Source: Kappaphycus alvarezii (taxonomy: Eukaryota > Rhodophyta > Florideophyceae > Gigartinales > Solieriaceae). Taken from it: 64,000 nucleotides of DNA. The number at the start of each line of letters is the position of its first letter. The first letter of the stretch is position 1. The notes beneath the pieces are model-generated. The model made no database searches and was not told the DNA's origin. It was given only the letters and a program-made list of their open reading frames with translations. Where the stretch lies: assembly GCA_002205965.3 (NCBI GenBank), contig NADL03000601.1, forward strand, positions 169,266 to 233,265, given 5' to 3'. This document shows positions 44,471-57,696 of this stretch, piece after piece. The position numbers and the translations under genes were made by a program.

Positions 44471-47400
44471 GATAAAGCTTGGTGGATGCTTATTCAGGTT
44501 GCTTTTTGCGGAAGGGTTAGCGGTGAAGCTGTTGCTGTTGCTGCGGGGAGAGCTATCCACTCGCTGGAGTGAGGCGTCCGCCTGCTTTATACTGAAAAGA
44601 CCCATCGTCCTTTGTTTGCAACTTGCCCTTGCAAAATATGCTTTGGAGGAAAACCCATCTCATCTTTCAACCGGCAATGCAAGAAGAACCATCCTCCACC
44701 TCCGGTCCCTACAACATTTACCATCGTGTGTATATGGGGGTTAATTTACTGTGTCCTCCACCTTGCTGGTTTCGCAGTCCATTGTAGAAATTCACTCCAG
44801 AAACAAGTCATTTCAAAGCTTTGAACTACCTTTAGTGCACCTGTGTTCCCCGGTAAGAAATGCATCAAGGAGGGTCACCATTGAGAGTTTGGGGTATTAA
44901 TTTGAAAAACGTCCATTTAAAAAGCATCTTCAGAGAAACGCTCAATCATGACGTAGGGGATTGTAGACGACAACCAAGACATGGCAACTGCTTCCATCCG
45001 TGCCATGGATTTGAGTGTACCAGTACCGCATCAAGCTTGCATTACTGACCTCGAGATCCCTCTTCCGTCCATTATGCGTGTGATGCATAGATTTGCTTGG
45101 TTGTCTTCATGAATTCAGTATAAAAGATAGGCGGCCAGATTCGCGCTGCAAGTTCGACAAAGGAAGAAATGCAATATTTAATTTGGGATTCACATTCGCC
45201 AGCCTGTGAAATTTCTGACAGCTGGGTATACCATTACGGCATGTGTCAAGCTCCTAGGGAAAGGCGCATGAATATGCACGCCCCTGTTGTCCCACATTGG
45301 AGCAAGTAGGGATTTAGTCGCGCAGCATGGTAATCAGTACAGGCTCCATTCTTCAAGGTGCTGCTAGAACCTTTAAACGGCCCAAAGCTACTGCCACACC
45401 ACAGTACTGGCTATACCAGTGCATGACTCTGTATTCTCAGGGGTTTGTATTTGCGAGGAGGGAGGTCAAACTGTTGCCTCAATGAAAATACTGTAGTTTC
45501 AATCATGCCACACCCATCTTCCCCCTCTTGTCCCCATGGCCTGCCATACACCGCATAGCCTGCTGTACGCGGTTTCTTTGCGCATAAATAAAATGTTACA
45601 GGAACCAAGCGAGCACCCCTGCTGCCGCGTTACGCGTGAAGCTCGGCCCCGAACGCTGTGATCGGCCAGCTTCACTCACCCAAGTTCTCCTTTTACAGAG
45701 CGCAGCTCTACCCCTGTTACTGTGTCGGAACGGCCTTGTGAGTCTTCACCAAATGATCCCACTTTCCAATCAGTAACCTACCCAAACTTTTCATAAACTG
45801 CTCTCCTCTTGTCCAACTCAGCATGCCTGCTTGCCGGCCTTGACACGGTCTTTTAGGGATAATTAAGAGGGACCGCTGGTCACCCTCTAGGATATCCCGG
45901 CCCACAACCGACCATGTCTTTCGAAAATTAAAGGGGGTGAATGATGGGGTAGTTTATTTCGTCGTCTGACACTTCTAGCCAATGCATCATGCCTGCTGAC
46001 AGGCTTCGACCCAGCCATTTAGGCACATGACTCACATTACCCACTATCCTGACCATGTCTAGCATACACCGGGGCATAGCCGAACCGCACTTTTCAAAAA
46101 TAAACTTTTCCAACCTTTCCATTACTCACAGTAAACCAACCCAATTCCCCCCCTTTTCAAAAATTAAACCAAATCAATTCTCACTCTAGCGAGGGCAATC
46201 TAAACGTAGTTTAAACATTAAAGCACCCCACGTTTCCCACCTCTCCTCTTTACTTATCACGCTGCCCCCTACTGAACACCAAAGACTTTCCTCTACTGAA
46301 CATCAGGTCCATTTAAGCGCATAGCACACGGCATGCCCGGGCATCCCTCCAGGCTACACTAAGTGCACATTTAAGTGGGAATCCACACCTGGAAGCCCCC
46401 GTCATGCCGCGCTGACTGCCCTGATATCTCCAACCCACGGTGTTGAACCGACTCGAACACCGGTAGCGCCTTTCCCTCACCCATTCCCCATCAACCACTG
46501 ACCCAACACCCGCAGCCACACCAACAGTCAAACCCATACCCGCAACCACCCTTTCCCTACACCACCACACACTCCCACACCTATCTCGGACCTTGATTCC
46601 AATCCCACTCCCACCTCCACTCCCATTCCCGCACAACCGTTCGTCCTCTCCAACCCTACCCCCAGCACCTCCATCACTACGCTCTCCCCAACTGAAAACT
46701 CCCACACCCACACCTCACGTTGGCACATAGAGGTAGAAGCACCGCTCCATGTGTGTGTTGCCCGCCCTCATGGCATATCCGGGTCAACAAAACGACGACC
46801 ATCACCGTGGGCTCGGGGAGGGCTGTGCACTTGCGCGGACCGTAGGTCGGAATGGTTCCGGTGGTGGCCCAGGCGCAATCACCTCGAACCATCTGCGGTT
46901 GGGGGAATTTAGCCTCTGCGGTTGTGTCTGTCACAGTGGACTACTTCCATGCCGCCATTCGCTCCACCTTAAGTACTCCAGCAAGGTCTTCCAAACCTCA
47001 ATTCGAACCACGCATGACATTCAGCCGAATGAAAAAAACATCTCCGCCCAATTCCAAATGAATCCGTCCCAAAAAATCAACAGAAATCTACTCTGACGAG
47101 TGCTTCAGGTCATCCCGTCATTGTTCAGTGCAACGCAATCACATGACCTGCCTTCAAACTCCTACTGTCGGCCATGCCACCTGCGGCATTCACACTGTCA
47201 GCGCTCGCACCGCCTGTACACCCCCGTTTGAAAATTCCACATCAAAAAGATGAAACAATGGGTCCGACGTGTGGCCGCCTCTGCAGAACCTGTACTTCCT
47301 TTGAGAGCACCAGCTCCGAAGAGGCAACATCGGATATTGTGCTCCTGCCGTTTTCTGCCATCCCAGTAATAGGTTCCCTTCTCGGTGAATGTCCGCGCAT

Positions 47401-47765
47401 TACAGCCAACATCTCTTCCCGTCATTCCTTGTAGCTGCAAAACATGGCGCCTTGTCACCCTTTTCAAGGACTCTCCATGGGCCCATTGCCTCTTCCTTTG
47501 AAGAGTGAAGAACTAGGTATTTCCTGTGTTTCTTACCTTTAACTCCTCCCAGTTGCTCCAACCCTATCGTTTAAATACCGTTGGGCTGCTCTCCTCTAAA
47601 GGTGTTCCTTTCTCGATTGGGAGAGAGTCTGGACGGGCACATTATTTTGCTTCATTTGAGAGAGTGACGCATTTCACCTACACGAAATCCCTTCTGAATA
47701 TTATTCTTGCGAATCATCGTAAGTTGATTTTCGGTCATGTCACGTAACAATGTCACCTTTTTCAG
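44471..47765. other. non-LPMO part of array unit 1
   Basis: About 3.3 kb without a convincing gene, repeated in every unit. Contents: the LPMO promoter (to about 44650); mixed sequence; a strongly C-rich plus strand at about 46480-46720 (many CCCAC/CCACC words) whose one stop-free plus frame is Pro/Thr-rich (NPTPTSTPIPAQPF) and then reads RWHIEVEAPLHVCVARPHG; and short frames at 47174-47434 (+) and 47198-47467 (-) that are antisense to each other. None keeps a long frame in all units. Confidence 0.5.
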
Positions 47766-48321
47766 GATTATCCCAGTAACCACAGGTATTCACCCAATAC
47801 CGCACCGCGTTTTCGGTCCAGATGATCGCATCACCGTGGAGGTCCATTCTTGTGGATCAATCTGATCAACTACCCCACTAGCTACGTACTCTAATACCTT
47901 ACACAAACCAATGGATTCATTCAGGTCATCACCGGCTGCACCTACTACTACTAAGAGAGAAAGAGGGAGACGTTAATGGAACATTTTTAAACATGCCAGG
48001 AATAGCACGAGGACATCCAAGCTTTCCCCACTTTTGCATACACGGTACAGCACGGTAGATCCTGAGCCATGGTTTGGGTGCAAGTTCATACTGTAGGACT
48101 CCCAACCTTCACACCGCTCGCAGCAAAACTTCCCCAGGTACCCCCCTTAGTGTAAGGGTCAAAGTAGTTCGCCTGCCCAATCCGCAATCTACAGGTTATG
48201 GTGGAACCACTTTACAAATTTGGATAGATCGAATGTATCTTCCAAGAATAAAACACCGAAACCCTTCCCTTTACAAATTCGGGCTACTGCAGCATATCTT
48301 TCAGTAATTTGGTAATCGCAG

Positions 48322-49458
48322 TTACCACAACTGCAGTTCCATCAAGAAATCCCTTTCGTCCACACTACCACCTCTATCCGTAGCAACCACTCTAAGTTCA
48401 AACTGCCTCCCCACAATTGGATTAGCCCACGAAAACATTCTACCGTCCTTGTCTCCGAACGCCATGTACGGCACATACCTCTCTGTCCGGATATACTCTT
48501 GATTTACGTAGAACGAAACAGAGGCCACGTCCCCCTCAACTAGAACCTGGAAGTTGATGTGATCTTTCATGTGTGTGGGTAAATATATTGTTCGTGAAAG
48601 GGCCTCTGAAATCACTGCTCTTGTCTCAGCATTCAACAGTCGAAGTCCCGTCACTCTCAATCTACTGGATTTCCCATGATTCACAAAGCCAGCTGACGGC
48701 GATGTGGGACGGTATGTCAGGGGAGCGGGGCTGCCACCCGCAAACGGATGGGGTACCTGCTCCTTCTCTTTGATCCCGAGACAAGGCTCACGCACACAAA
48801 TTCCCAGCCGATCCACCGAAGATCTACACGCCGACGGGTAAATTGTGTTATTTCCAGGGTTGAAGATTCGCTCAGAGGTCAGGGTCGTTGGTCCATTCCT
48901 CAGTTTCACGTTGGAACAGCTGTAGTAGTCTCCGAAGAAGGAGTCTGATTTCGTCAACCCCCCAAACCACGCCCACGAAAGGATGTAATCTCCGTCCCCG
49001 AAAGTAGTTGGTATTTGGACATCGGTCCTGTACAACCAAACGTCGGTTCCGCAATGTTCCCCATCGCATGGAAACTTATCGGCCTCGAAACATGAGTACC
49101 TGAAGGCGTACTGTTCGTGTGCATCCCTGTTCATTCTTAGCAACTTTGGAACCAGGCTGAATCTGACAAAACCACCTCTGTGGTTATTTCTGGGCCACGT
49201 AACAGTCAGCGTCTGGTTTCTCCGCAATTCATAAACCGGGGCACTACGATCAAACTGCCAACTCGATTCATTGATGCAGGGCCCAGGGCAAAAATCATTC
49301 GGCGCGTGCACTGGCCCCCCTATGCGACAATGGGCTTGATTAAAGCTGCTGAAATCCCCTCGTGGGTACAGCAGATAGCTGTGGCTCGAGGCGGGGCTAA
49401 GACTTTGTAGCAGAAGGAGGGCGAAGCATGTCCATTTCACGATTTTAACAACGTTCAT
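48322..49458 (-). CDS. secreted LPMO-like copper oxidase candidate with C-terminal beta-sandwich module, intact copy
   Basis: 378 codons, single exon. ATG 49458 starts a signal peptide (residues 1-25, ending SPASS), so the mature protein would begin with His-26 (HSYLLYPRGDF). An N-terminal His after cleavage is the hallmark of lytic polysaccharide monooxygenases. A second His in PRNNHRGGFVRF (His-93) and the aromatic-rich GDYILSWAWFGG and GDYYSCSNVKL (Tyr-178/179) suit a histidine brace with axial Tyr. Many Cys in residues 26-225 suggest disulfides. Sequons lie at 63, 81 and 203. A linker (about 226-262) leads to a module (265-378: FYVNQEYIRTERYVPYMAFG, WANPIVGRQFEL, ATDRGGS) that looks like a beta-sandwich. 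LPMOs cleave polysaccharides oxidatively outside the cell. I cannot assign it to a known family, and the substrate is unknown. An upstream in-frame Met in other copies lies 5' of the TATA box. Confidence 0.65.
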   Translation of the reverse strand: MNVVKIVKWTCFALLLLQSLSPASSHSYLLYPRGDFSSFNQAHCRIGGPVHAPNDFCPGPCINESSWQFDRSAPVYELRRNQTLTVTWPRNNHRGGFVRFSLVPKLLRMNRDAHEQYAFRYSCFEADKFPCDGEHCGTDVWLYRTDVQIPTTFGDGDYILSWAWFGGLTKSDSFFGDYYSCSNVKLRNGPTTLTSERIFNPGNNTIYPSACRSSVDRLGICVREPCLGIKEKEQVPHPFAGGSPAPLTYRPTSPSAGFVNHGKSSRLRVTGLRLLNAETRAVISEALSRTIYLPTHMKDHINFQVLVEGDVASVSFYVNQEYIRTERYVPYMAFGDKDGRMFSWANPIVGRQFELRVVATDRGGSVDERDFLMELQLW

Positions 49459-52400
49459 GATAAAGCTTGGTGGATGCTTATTCAGGTTGCTTTTTGCGGA
49501 AGGTTAGCGGTGAAGCTGTTGCTGTTGCTTGCGGGAGAGCTATCCACTCGCTGGAGTGAGGCGTCCGCCTGCTTTATACTGAAAAGACCCATCGTCCTTT
49601 GTTTGCAACTTGCCCTTGCAAAATATGCTTTGGAGGAAAACCCATCTCATCTTTCAACCGGCAATGCAAGAAGAACCATCCTCCACCTCCGGTCCCTACA
49701 ACATTTACCATCGTGTGTATATGGGGGGTTAATTTACTGTGTCCTCCACCTTGCTGGTTTCGCAGTCCATTGTAGAAATTCACTCCAGAAACAAGTCATT
49801 TCAAAGCTTTGAACTACCTTTAGTGCACCTGTGTTCCCCCGGTAAGAAATGCATCAAGGAGGGTCACCATTGAGAGTTTGGGGTATTAATTTGAAAAACG
49901 TCCATTTAAAAAGCATCTTCAGAGAAACGCTCAATCATGACGTAGGGGATTGTAGACGACAGCCAAGACATGGCAACTGCTTCCATCCGTGCCATGGATT
50001 TGAGTGTACCAGTACCGCATCAAGCTTGCATTACTGGCCTCGAGATCCCTCTTCCGTCCATTATGCGTGTGATGCATAGATTTGCTTGGTTGTCTTCATG
50101 AATTCAGTATAAAAGATAGGCGGCCAGATTCGCGCTGCAAGTTCGACAAAGGAAGAAATGCAATATTTAATTTGGGATTCACATTCGCCAGCCTGTGAAA
50201 TTTCTGACAGCTGGGTATACCATTACGGCATGTGTCAAGCTCCTAGGGAAAGGCGCATGAATATGCACGCCCCTGTTGTCCCACATTGGAGCAAGTAGGG
50301 ATTTAGTCGCGCAGCATGGTAATCAGTACAGGCTCCATTCTTCAAGGTGCTGCTAGAACCTTTAAACGGCCCAAAGCTACTGCCACACCACAGTACTGGC
50401 TATACCAGTGCATGACTCTGTATTCTCAGGGGTTTGTATTTGCGAGGAGGGAGGTCAAACTGTTGCCTCAATGAAAATACTGTAGTTTCAATCATGCCAC
50501 ACCCATCTTCCCCCTCTTGTCCCCATGGCCTGCCATACACCGCATAGCCTGCTGTACGCGGTTTCTTTGCGCATAAATAAAATGTTACAGGAACCAAGCG
50601 AGCCCCCTGCTGCCGCGTTACGCGTGAAGCTCGGCCCCGAACGCTGTGATCGGCCAGCTTCACTCACCCAAGTTCTCCTTTTACAGAGCGCAGCTCTACC
50701 CCTGTTACTGTGTCGGAACGGCCTTGTGAGTCTTCACCAAATGATCCCACTTTCCAATCAGTAACCTACCCAAACTTTTCATAAACTGCTCTCCTCTTGT
50801 CCAACTCAGCATGCCTGCTTGCCGGCCTTGACACGGTCTTTTAGGGATAATTAAGAGGGACCGCTGGTCACCCTCTAGGATATCCCGGCCCACAACCGAC
50901 CATGTCTTTCGAAAATTAAAGGGGGTGAATGATGGGGTAGTTTATTTCGTCGTCTGACACTTCTAGCCAATGCATCATGCCTGCTGACAGGCTTCGACCC
51001 AGCCATTTAGGCACATGACTCACATTACCCACTATCCTGACCATGTCTAGCATACACCGGGGCATAGCCGAACCGCACTTTTCAAAAATAAACTTTTCCA
51101 ACCTTTCCATTACTCACAGTAAACCAACCCAATTCCCCCCCTTTTCAAAAATTAAACCAAATCAATTCTCACTCTAGCGAGGGCAATCTAAACGTAGTTT
51201 AAACATTAAAGCACCCCACGTTTCCCACCTCTCCTCTTTACTTATCACGCTGCCCCTACTGAACACCAAAGACTTTCCTCTACTGAACATCAGGTCCATT
51301 TAAGCGCATAGCACACGGCATGCCCGGGCATCCCTCCAGGCTACACTAAGTGCACATTTAAGTGGGAATCCACACCTGGAAGCCCCCGTCATGCCGCGCT
51401 GACTGCCCTGATATCTCCAACCCACGGTGTTGAACCGACTCGAACACCGGTAGCGCCTTTCCCTCACCCATTCCCCCATCAACCACTGACCCAACACCCG
51501 CAGCCACACCAACAGTCAAACCCATACCCGCAACCACCCTTTCCCTACACCACCACACACTCCCACACCTATCTCGGACCTTGATTCCAATCCCACTCCC
51601 ACCTCCACTCCCATTCCCGCACAACCGTTCGTCCTCTCCAACCCTACCCCCAGCACCTCCATCACTACGCTCTCCCCAACTGAAAACTCCCACACCCACA
51701 CCTCACGTTGGCACATAGAGGTAGAAGCACCGCTCCATGTGTGTGTTGCCCGCCCTCATGGCATATCCGGGTCAACAAAACGACGACCATCACCGTGGGC
51801 TCGGGGGAGGGCTGTGCACTTGCGCGGACCGTAGGTCGGAATGGTTCCGGTGGTGGCCCAGGCGCAATCACCTCGAACCATCTGCGGTTGGGGGAATTTA
51901 GCCTCTGCGGTTGTGTCTGTCACAGTGGACTACTTCCATGCCGCCATTCGCTCCACCTTAAGTACTCCTCCAGCAAGGTCTTCCAAACCTCAATTCGAAC
52001 CACGCATGACATTCAGCCGAATGAAAAAACATCTCCGCCCAATTCCAAATGAATCCGTCCCAAAAAATCAACAGAAATCTACTCTGACGAGTGCTTCAGG
52101 TCATCCCGTCATTGTTCAGTGCAACGCAATCACATGACCTGCCTTCAAACTCCTACTGTCGGCCATGCCACCTGCGGCATTCACACTGTCAGCGCTCGCA
52201 CCGCCTGTACACCCCCGTTTGAAAATTCCACATCAAAAAGATGAAACAATGGGTCCGACGTGTGGCCGCCTCTGCAGAACCTGTACTTCCTTTGAGAGCA
52301 CCAGCTCCGAAGAGGCAACATCGGATATTGTGCTCCTGCCGTTTTCTGCCATCCCAGTAATAGGTTCCCTTCTCGGTGAATGTCCGCGCATTACAGCCAA

Positions 52401-52754
52401 CATCTCTTCCCGTCATTCCTTGTAGCTGCAAAACATGGCGCCTTGTCACCCTTTTCAAGGACTCTCCATGGGCCCATTGCCTCTTCTTTGAAGAGTGAAG
52501 AACTAGGTATTTCCTGTGTTTCTTACTTTAACTCCTCCCAGTTGCTCCAACCCTATCGTTTAAATACCGTTGGGCTGCTCTCCTCTAAAGGTGTTCCTTT
52601 CTCGATTGGGAGAGAGTCTGGACGGCACATTATTTTGCTTCATTTGAGAGAGTGACGCATTTCACCTACACGAAATCCCTTCTGAATATTATTCTTTGCG
52701 AATCATCGTAAGTTGATTTTCGGTCATGTCACGTAACAATGTCACCTTTTTCAG
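49459..52754. other. non-LPMO part of array unit 2
   Basis: Same content as 44471-47765 with small differences (an extra C at 51471-51476, CTCC inserted at 51966). No gene called. Confidence 0.5.
49572..49578 (-). promoter_or_regulatory. TATA box of LPMO-like gene copy 2
   Basis: TATAAAG on the minus strand, 114 nt upstream of ATG 49458. It is conserved at 44585-44591, 54541-54547 and 59502-59508 in the other units. A start about 30 nt further down would give a 5' leader of some 80 nt and excludes the upstream Met seen in copies 1, 3 and 4. Confidence 0.5.
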
Positions 52755-53304
52755 GATTATCCCAGTAACCACAGGTATTCACCCAATACCGCACCGCGTT
52801 TTCGGTCCAGATGATCGCATCACCGTGGAGGTCCATTCTTGTGGATCAATCTGATCAACTACCCCACTAGCTACGACGTACTCTACCTTACACAAACCAA
52901 TGGATTCATTCAGGTCATCACCGGCTGCACCTACTACTACTAAGAGAGAAAGAGGGAGACGTTAATGGAACATTTTAAACATGCCAGGAATAGCACGAGG
53001 ACATCCAAGCTTTCCCCACTTTTGCATACACGGACAGCACGGTAATCCTGAGCCATGGTTTGGTGCAAGTTCATACTGTAGGACTCCCAACCTTCACACC
53101 GCTCGCAGCAAAACTTCCCCAGGTACCCCCTTAGTGTAAGGTCAAAGTAGTTCGCCTGCCAATCCGCAATCTACAGGTTATGGGTGGAACCACTTTACAA
53201 ATTTGGATAGATCGAATGTATCTTCCAAGAATAAAACACCGAAACCCTTCCCTTTACAAATTCGGGCTACTGCAGCATATCTTTCAGTAATTTGGTAATC
53301 GCAG

Positions 53305-54426
53305 TTACCACAACTGCAGTTCCATCAAGAAATCCCTTTCGTCCACACTACCACCTCTATCCGTAGCAACCACTCTAAGTTCAAACTGCCTCCCCACAAT
53401 TGGATTAGCCCACGAAAACATTCTACCGTCCTTGTCTCCGAACGCCATGTACGGCACATACCTCTCTGTCCGGATATACTCTTGATTTACGTAGAACGAA
53501 ACAGACACGTCCCCCTCAACTAGAACCTGGAAGTTGATGTGATCTTTCATGTGTGTGGGTAAATATATTGTTCGTGAAAGGGCCTCTGAAATCACTGCTC
53601 TTGTCTCAGCATTCAACAGTCGAAGTCCCGTCACTCTCAATCTACTGGATTTCCCATGATTCACAAAGCCAGCTGACGGGATGTGTATGTCAGGGGAGCG
53701 GGGCTGCCACCCGCAAACGGATGGGGTACCTGCTCCTTCTCTTTGATCCCGAGACAAGGCTCACGCACACAAATTCCCAGCCGATCCACCGAAGATCTAC
53801 ACGCCGACGGGGTAAATTGTGTTATTTCCAGGGTTGAAGATTCGCTCAGAGGTCAGGGTCGTTGGTCCATTCCTCAGTTTCACGTTGGAACAGCTGTAGT
53901 AGTCTCCGAAGAAGGAGTCTGATTTCGTCAACCCCCAAACCACGCCCACGAAAGGATGTAATCTCCGTCCCCGAAAGTAGTTGGTATTTGGACATCGGTC
54001 CTGTACAACCAAACGTCGGTTCCGCAATGTTCCCCATCGCATGGAAACTTATCGGCCTCGAAACATGAGTACCTGAAGGCGTACTGTTCGTGTGCATCCC
54101 TGTTCATTCTTAGCAACTTTGGAACCAGGCTGAATCTGACAAAACCACCTCTGTGGTTATTTCTACGTAACAGTCAGCGTCTGGTTTCTCCGCAATTCAT
54201 AAACCGGGGCACTACGATCAAACTGCCAACTCGATTCATTGATGCAGGGCCCAGGGCAAAAATCATTCGGCGCGTGCACTGGCCCCCCTATGCGACAATG
54301 GGCTTGATTAAAGCTGCTGAAATCCCCTCGTGGGTACAGCAGATAGCTGTGGCTCGAGGCGGGGCTAAGACTTTGTAGCAGAAGGAGGGCGAAGCATGTC
54401 CATTTCACGATTTTAACAACGTTCAT
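53305..54426 (-). pseudogene. LPMO-like secreted protein, array copy 3 (multiple small indels)
   Basis: 15 nt shorter than the intact copy. Losses include GGC in the GAGGCCACG region (about 53505), several bases around 53680-53690, an 8 nt loss at about 54164 (GGGCCACG region) and the C5 tract near 53931; there is also an inserted G near 53811. The frame is broken at least four times. This unit as a whole is rich in tiny deletions, so poor consensus quality is a strong alternative to biological decay. Confidence 0.75.
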
Positions 54427-57400
54427 GATAAAGCTTGGTGGATGCTTATTCAGGTTGCTTTTTGCGGAAGGGTTAGCGGTGAAGCTGTTGCTGTTGTTGC
54501 GGGGAGAGCTATCCACTCGCTGGAGTGAGGCGTCCGCCTGCTTTATACTGAAAAGACCCATCGTCCTTTGTTTGCAACTTGCCCTTGCAAAATATGCTTT
54601 GGAGGAAAACCCATCTCATCTTTCAACCGGCAATGCAAGAAGAACCATCCTCCACCTCCGGTCCCTACAACATTTACCATCGTGTGTATATGGGGGGTTA
54701 ATTTACTGTGTCCTCCACCTTGCTGGTTTCGCAGTCCATTGTAGAAATTCACTCCAGAAACAAGTCATTTCAAAGCTTTGAACTACCTTTAGTGCACCTG
54801 TGTTCCCCCGGTAAGAAATGCATCAAGGAGGGTCACCATTGAGAGTTTGGGGTATTAATTTGAAAAACGTCCATTTAAAAAGCATCTTCAGAGAAACGCT
54901 CAATCATGACGTAGGGGATTGTAGACGACAGCCAAGACATGGCAACTGCTTCCATCCGTGCCATGGATTTGAGTGTACCAGTACCGCATCAAGCTTGCAT
55001 TACTGGCCTCGAGATCCCTCTTCCGTCCATTATGCGTGTGATGCATAGATTTGCTTGGTTGTCTTCATGAATTCAGTATAAAAGATAGGCGGCCAGATTC
55101 GCGCTGCAAGTTCGACAAAGGAAGAAATGCAATATTTAATTTGGGATTCACATTCGCCAGCCTGTGAAATTTCTGACAGCTGGGTATACCATTACGGCAT
55201 GTGTCAAGCTCCTAGGGAAAGGCGCATGAATATGCACGCCCCTGTTGTCCCACATTGGAGCAAGTAGGGATTTAGTCGCGCAGCATGGTAATCAGTACAG
55301 GCTCCATTCTTCAAGGTGCTGCTAGAACCTTTAAACGGCCCAAAGCTACTGCCACACCACAGTACTGGCTATACCAGTGCATGACTCTGTATTCTCAGGG
55401 GTTTGTATTTGCGAGGAGGGAGGTCAAACTGTTGCCTCAATGAAAATACTGTAGTTTCAATCATGCCACACCCATCTTCCCCTCTTGTCCCCATGGCCTG
55501 CCATACACCGCATAGCTGCTGTACGCGGTTTCTTTGCGCATAAATAAAATGTTACAGGAACCAAGCGAGCCCCCTGCTGCCGCGTTACGCGTGAAGCTCG
55601 GCCCCGAACGCTGTGATCGGCCAGCTTCACTCACCCAAGTTCTCCTTTTACAGAGCGCAGCTCTACCCCTGTTACTGTGTCGGAACGGCCTTGTGAGTCT
55701 TCACCAAATGATCCCACTTTCCAATCAGTAACCTACCCAAACTTTTCATAAACTGCTCTCCTCTTGTCCAACTCAGCATGCCTGCTTGCCGGCCTTGACA
55801 CGGTCTTTTAGGGATAATTAAGAGGGACCGCTGGTCACCCTCTAGGATATCCGGCCCACAACCGACCATGTCTTTCGAAAATTAAAGGGGGTGAATGATG
55901 GGGTAGTATTTCGTCGTCTGACACTTCTAGCCAATGCATCATGCCTGCTGACAGGCTTCGACCCAGCCATTTAGGCACATGACTCACATTACCCACTATC
56001 CTGACCATGTCTAGCATACACCGGGGCATAGCCGAACCGCACTTTTCAAAAATAAACTTTTCCAACCTTTCCATTACTCACAGTAAACCAACCCAATTCC
56101 CCCCCTTTTCAAAAATTAAACCAAATCAATTCTCACTCTAGCGAGGGCAATCTAAACGTAGTTTAAACATTAAAACCCCACGTTTCCCACCTCTCCTCTT
56201 TACTTATCACGCTGCCCCCTACTGAACACCAAAGACTTTCCTCTACTGAACATCAGGTCCATTTAAGCGCATAGCACACGGCATGCCCGGGCATCCCTCC
56301 AGGCTACACTAAGTGCACATTTAAGTGGGAATCCACACCTGGAAGCCCCCGTCATGCCGCGCTGACTGCCCTGATATCTCCAACCCACGGTGTTGACTCG
56401 AACACCGGTAGCGCCTTTCCCTCACCCATTCCCCATCAACCACTGACACCCGCAGCACACCAACAGTCAAACCCATACCCGCAACCACCCTTTCCCTACA
56501 CCACCACACACTCCCACACCTATCTCGGACCTTGATTCCAATCCCACTCCCACCTCCACTCCCATTCCCGCACAACCGTTCGTCCTCTCCAACCCTACCC
56601 CAGCACCTCCATCACACGCTCTCCCCAACTGAAAAACTCCACACCCACACCTCACGTTGGCACATAGAGGTAGAAGCACCGCTCCATGTGTGTGTTGCCC
56701 GCCCTCATGGCATATCCGGGTCAACAAAACGACGACCATCACCGTGGGCTCGGGGAGGCTGTGCACTTGCGCGGACCGTAGGTCGGAATGGTTCGGTGTG
56801 GCCAGCGCAATCACCTCGAACCATCTGCGTTGGGGAATTTAAGCCTCTGCGGTTGTGTCTGTCACAGTGGACTACTTCATGCCGCCATTCGCTCCACCTT
56901 AAGTACTCCTCCAGCAAAGTCTTCCAAACCTCAATTCGAACCACGCATGACATTCAGCCGAAAAAAAAAATCTCCGCCCAATTCCAAATGAATCCGTCCC
57001 AAAAAATCAAACAGAAATCTACTCTGACGAGTGCTTCAGGTCATCCCGTCATTGTTCAGTGCAACGCAATCACATGACCTGCCTTCAAACTCCTACTGTC
57101 GGCCATGCCACCTGCGGCATTCACACTGTCAGCGCTCGCACCGCCTGTACACCCCCGTTTGAAAATTCCACATCAAAAAGATGAAACAATGGGTCCGACG
57201 TGTGGCCGCCTCTGCAGAACCTGTACTTCCTTTGAGAGCACCAGCTCCGAAGAGGCAACATCGGATATTGTGCTCCTGCCGTTTTCTGCCATCCCAGTAA
57301 TAGGTTCCCTTCTCGGTGAATGTCCGCGCATTACAGCCAACATCTCTTCCCGTCATTCCTTGTAGCTGCAAAACATGGCGCCTTGTCACCCTTTTCAAGG

Positions 57401-57696
57401 ACTCTCCATGGGCCCATTGCCTCTTCCTTTGAAGAGTGAAGAACTAGGTATTTCCTGTGTTTCTTACCTTTAACTCCTCCCAGTTGCTCCAACCCTATCG
57501 TTTAAATACCGTTGGGCTGCTCTCCTCTAAAGGTGTTCCTTTCTCGATTGGGAGAGAGTCTGGACGGGCACATTATTTTGCTTCATTTGAGAGAGTGACG
57601 CATTTCACCTACACGAAATCCCTTCTGAATATTATTCTTGCGAATCATCGTAAGTTGATTTTCGGTCATGTCACGTAACAATGTCACCTTTTTCAG
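54427..57696. other. non-LPMO part of array unit 3
   Basis: Same sequence as in the other units but with many 1-5 nt deletions, densest at 55480-55520, 55850-55910, 56390-56460 and 56740-56960. The open frame at 56532-57077 (+) exists only because of these indels and is not called. Confidence 0.5.

Noticed and set aside
47174-47467. 86-codon plus and 89-codon minus frames conserved in all four units
   Set aside because: They are conserved because the whole unit is nearly identical, they overlap each other antisense, and neither has a domain or a promoter signal.
48573-49410. Plus-strand frames at 48573-48948 and 49180-49410, and equivalents in other units
   Set aside because: Antisense shadows of the LPMO-like gene.
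56532-57077. 181-codon plus-strand frame in unit 3
   Set aside because: It exists only because of indels peculiar to unit 3; the other three units break it.
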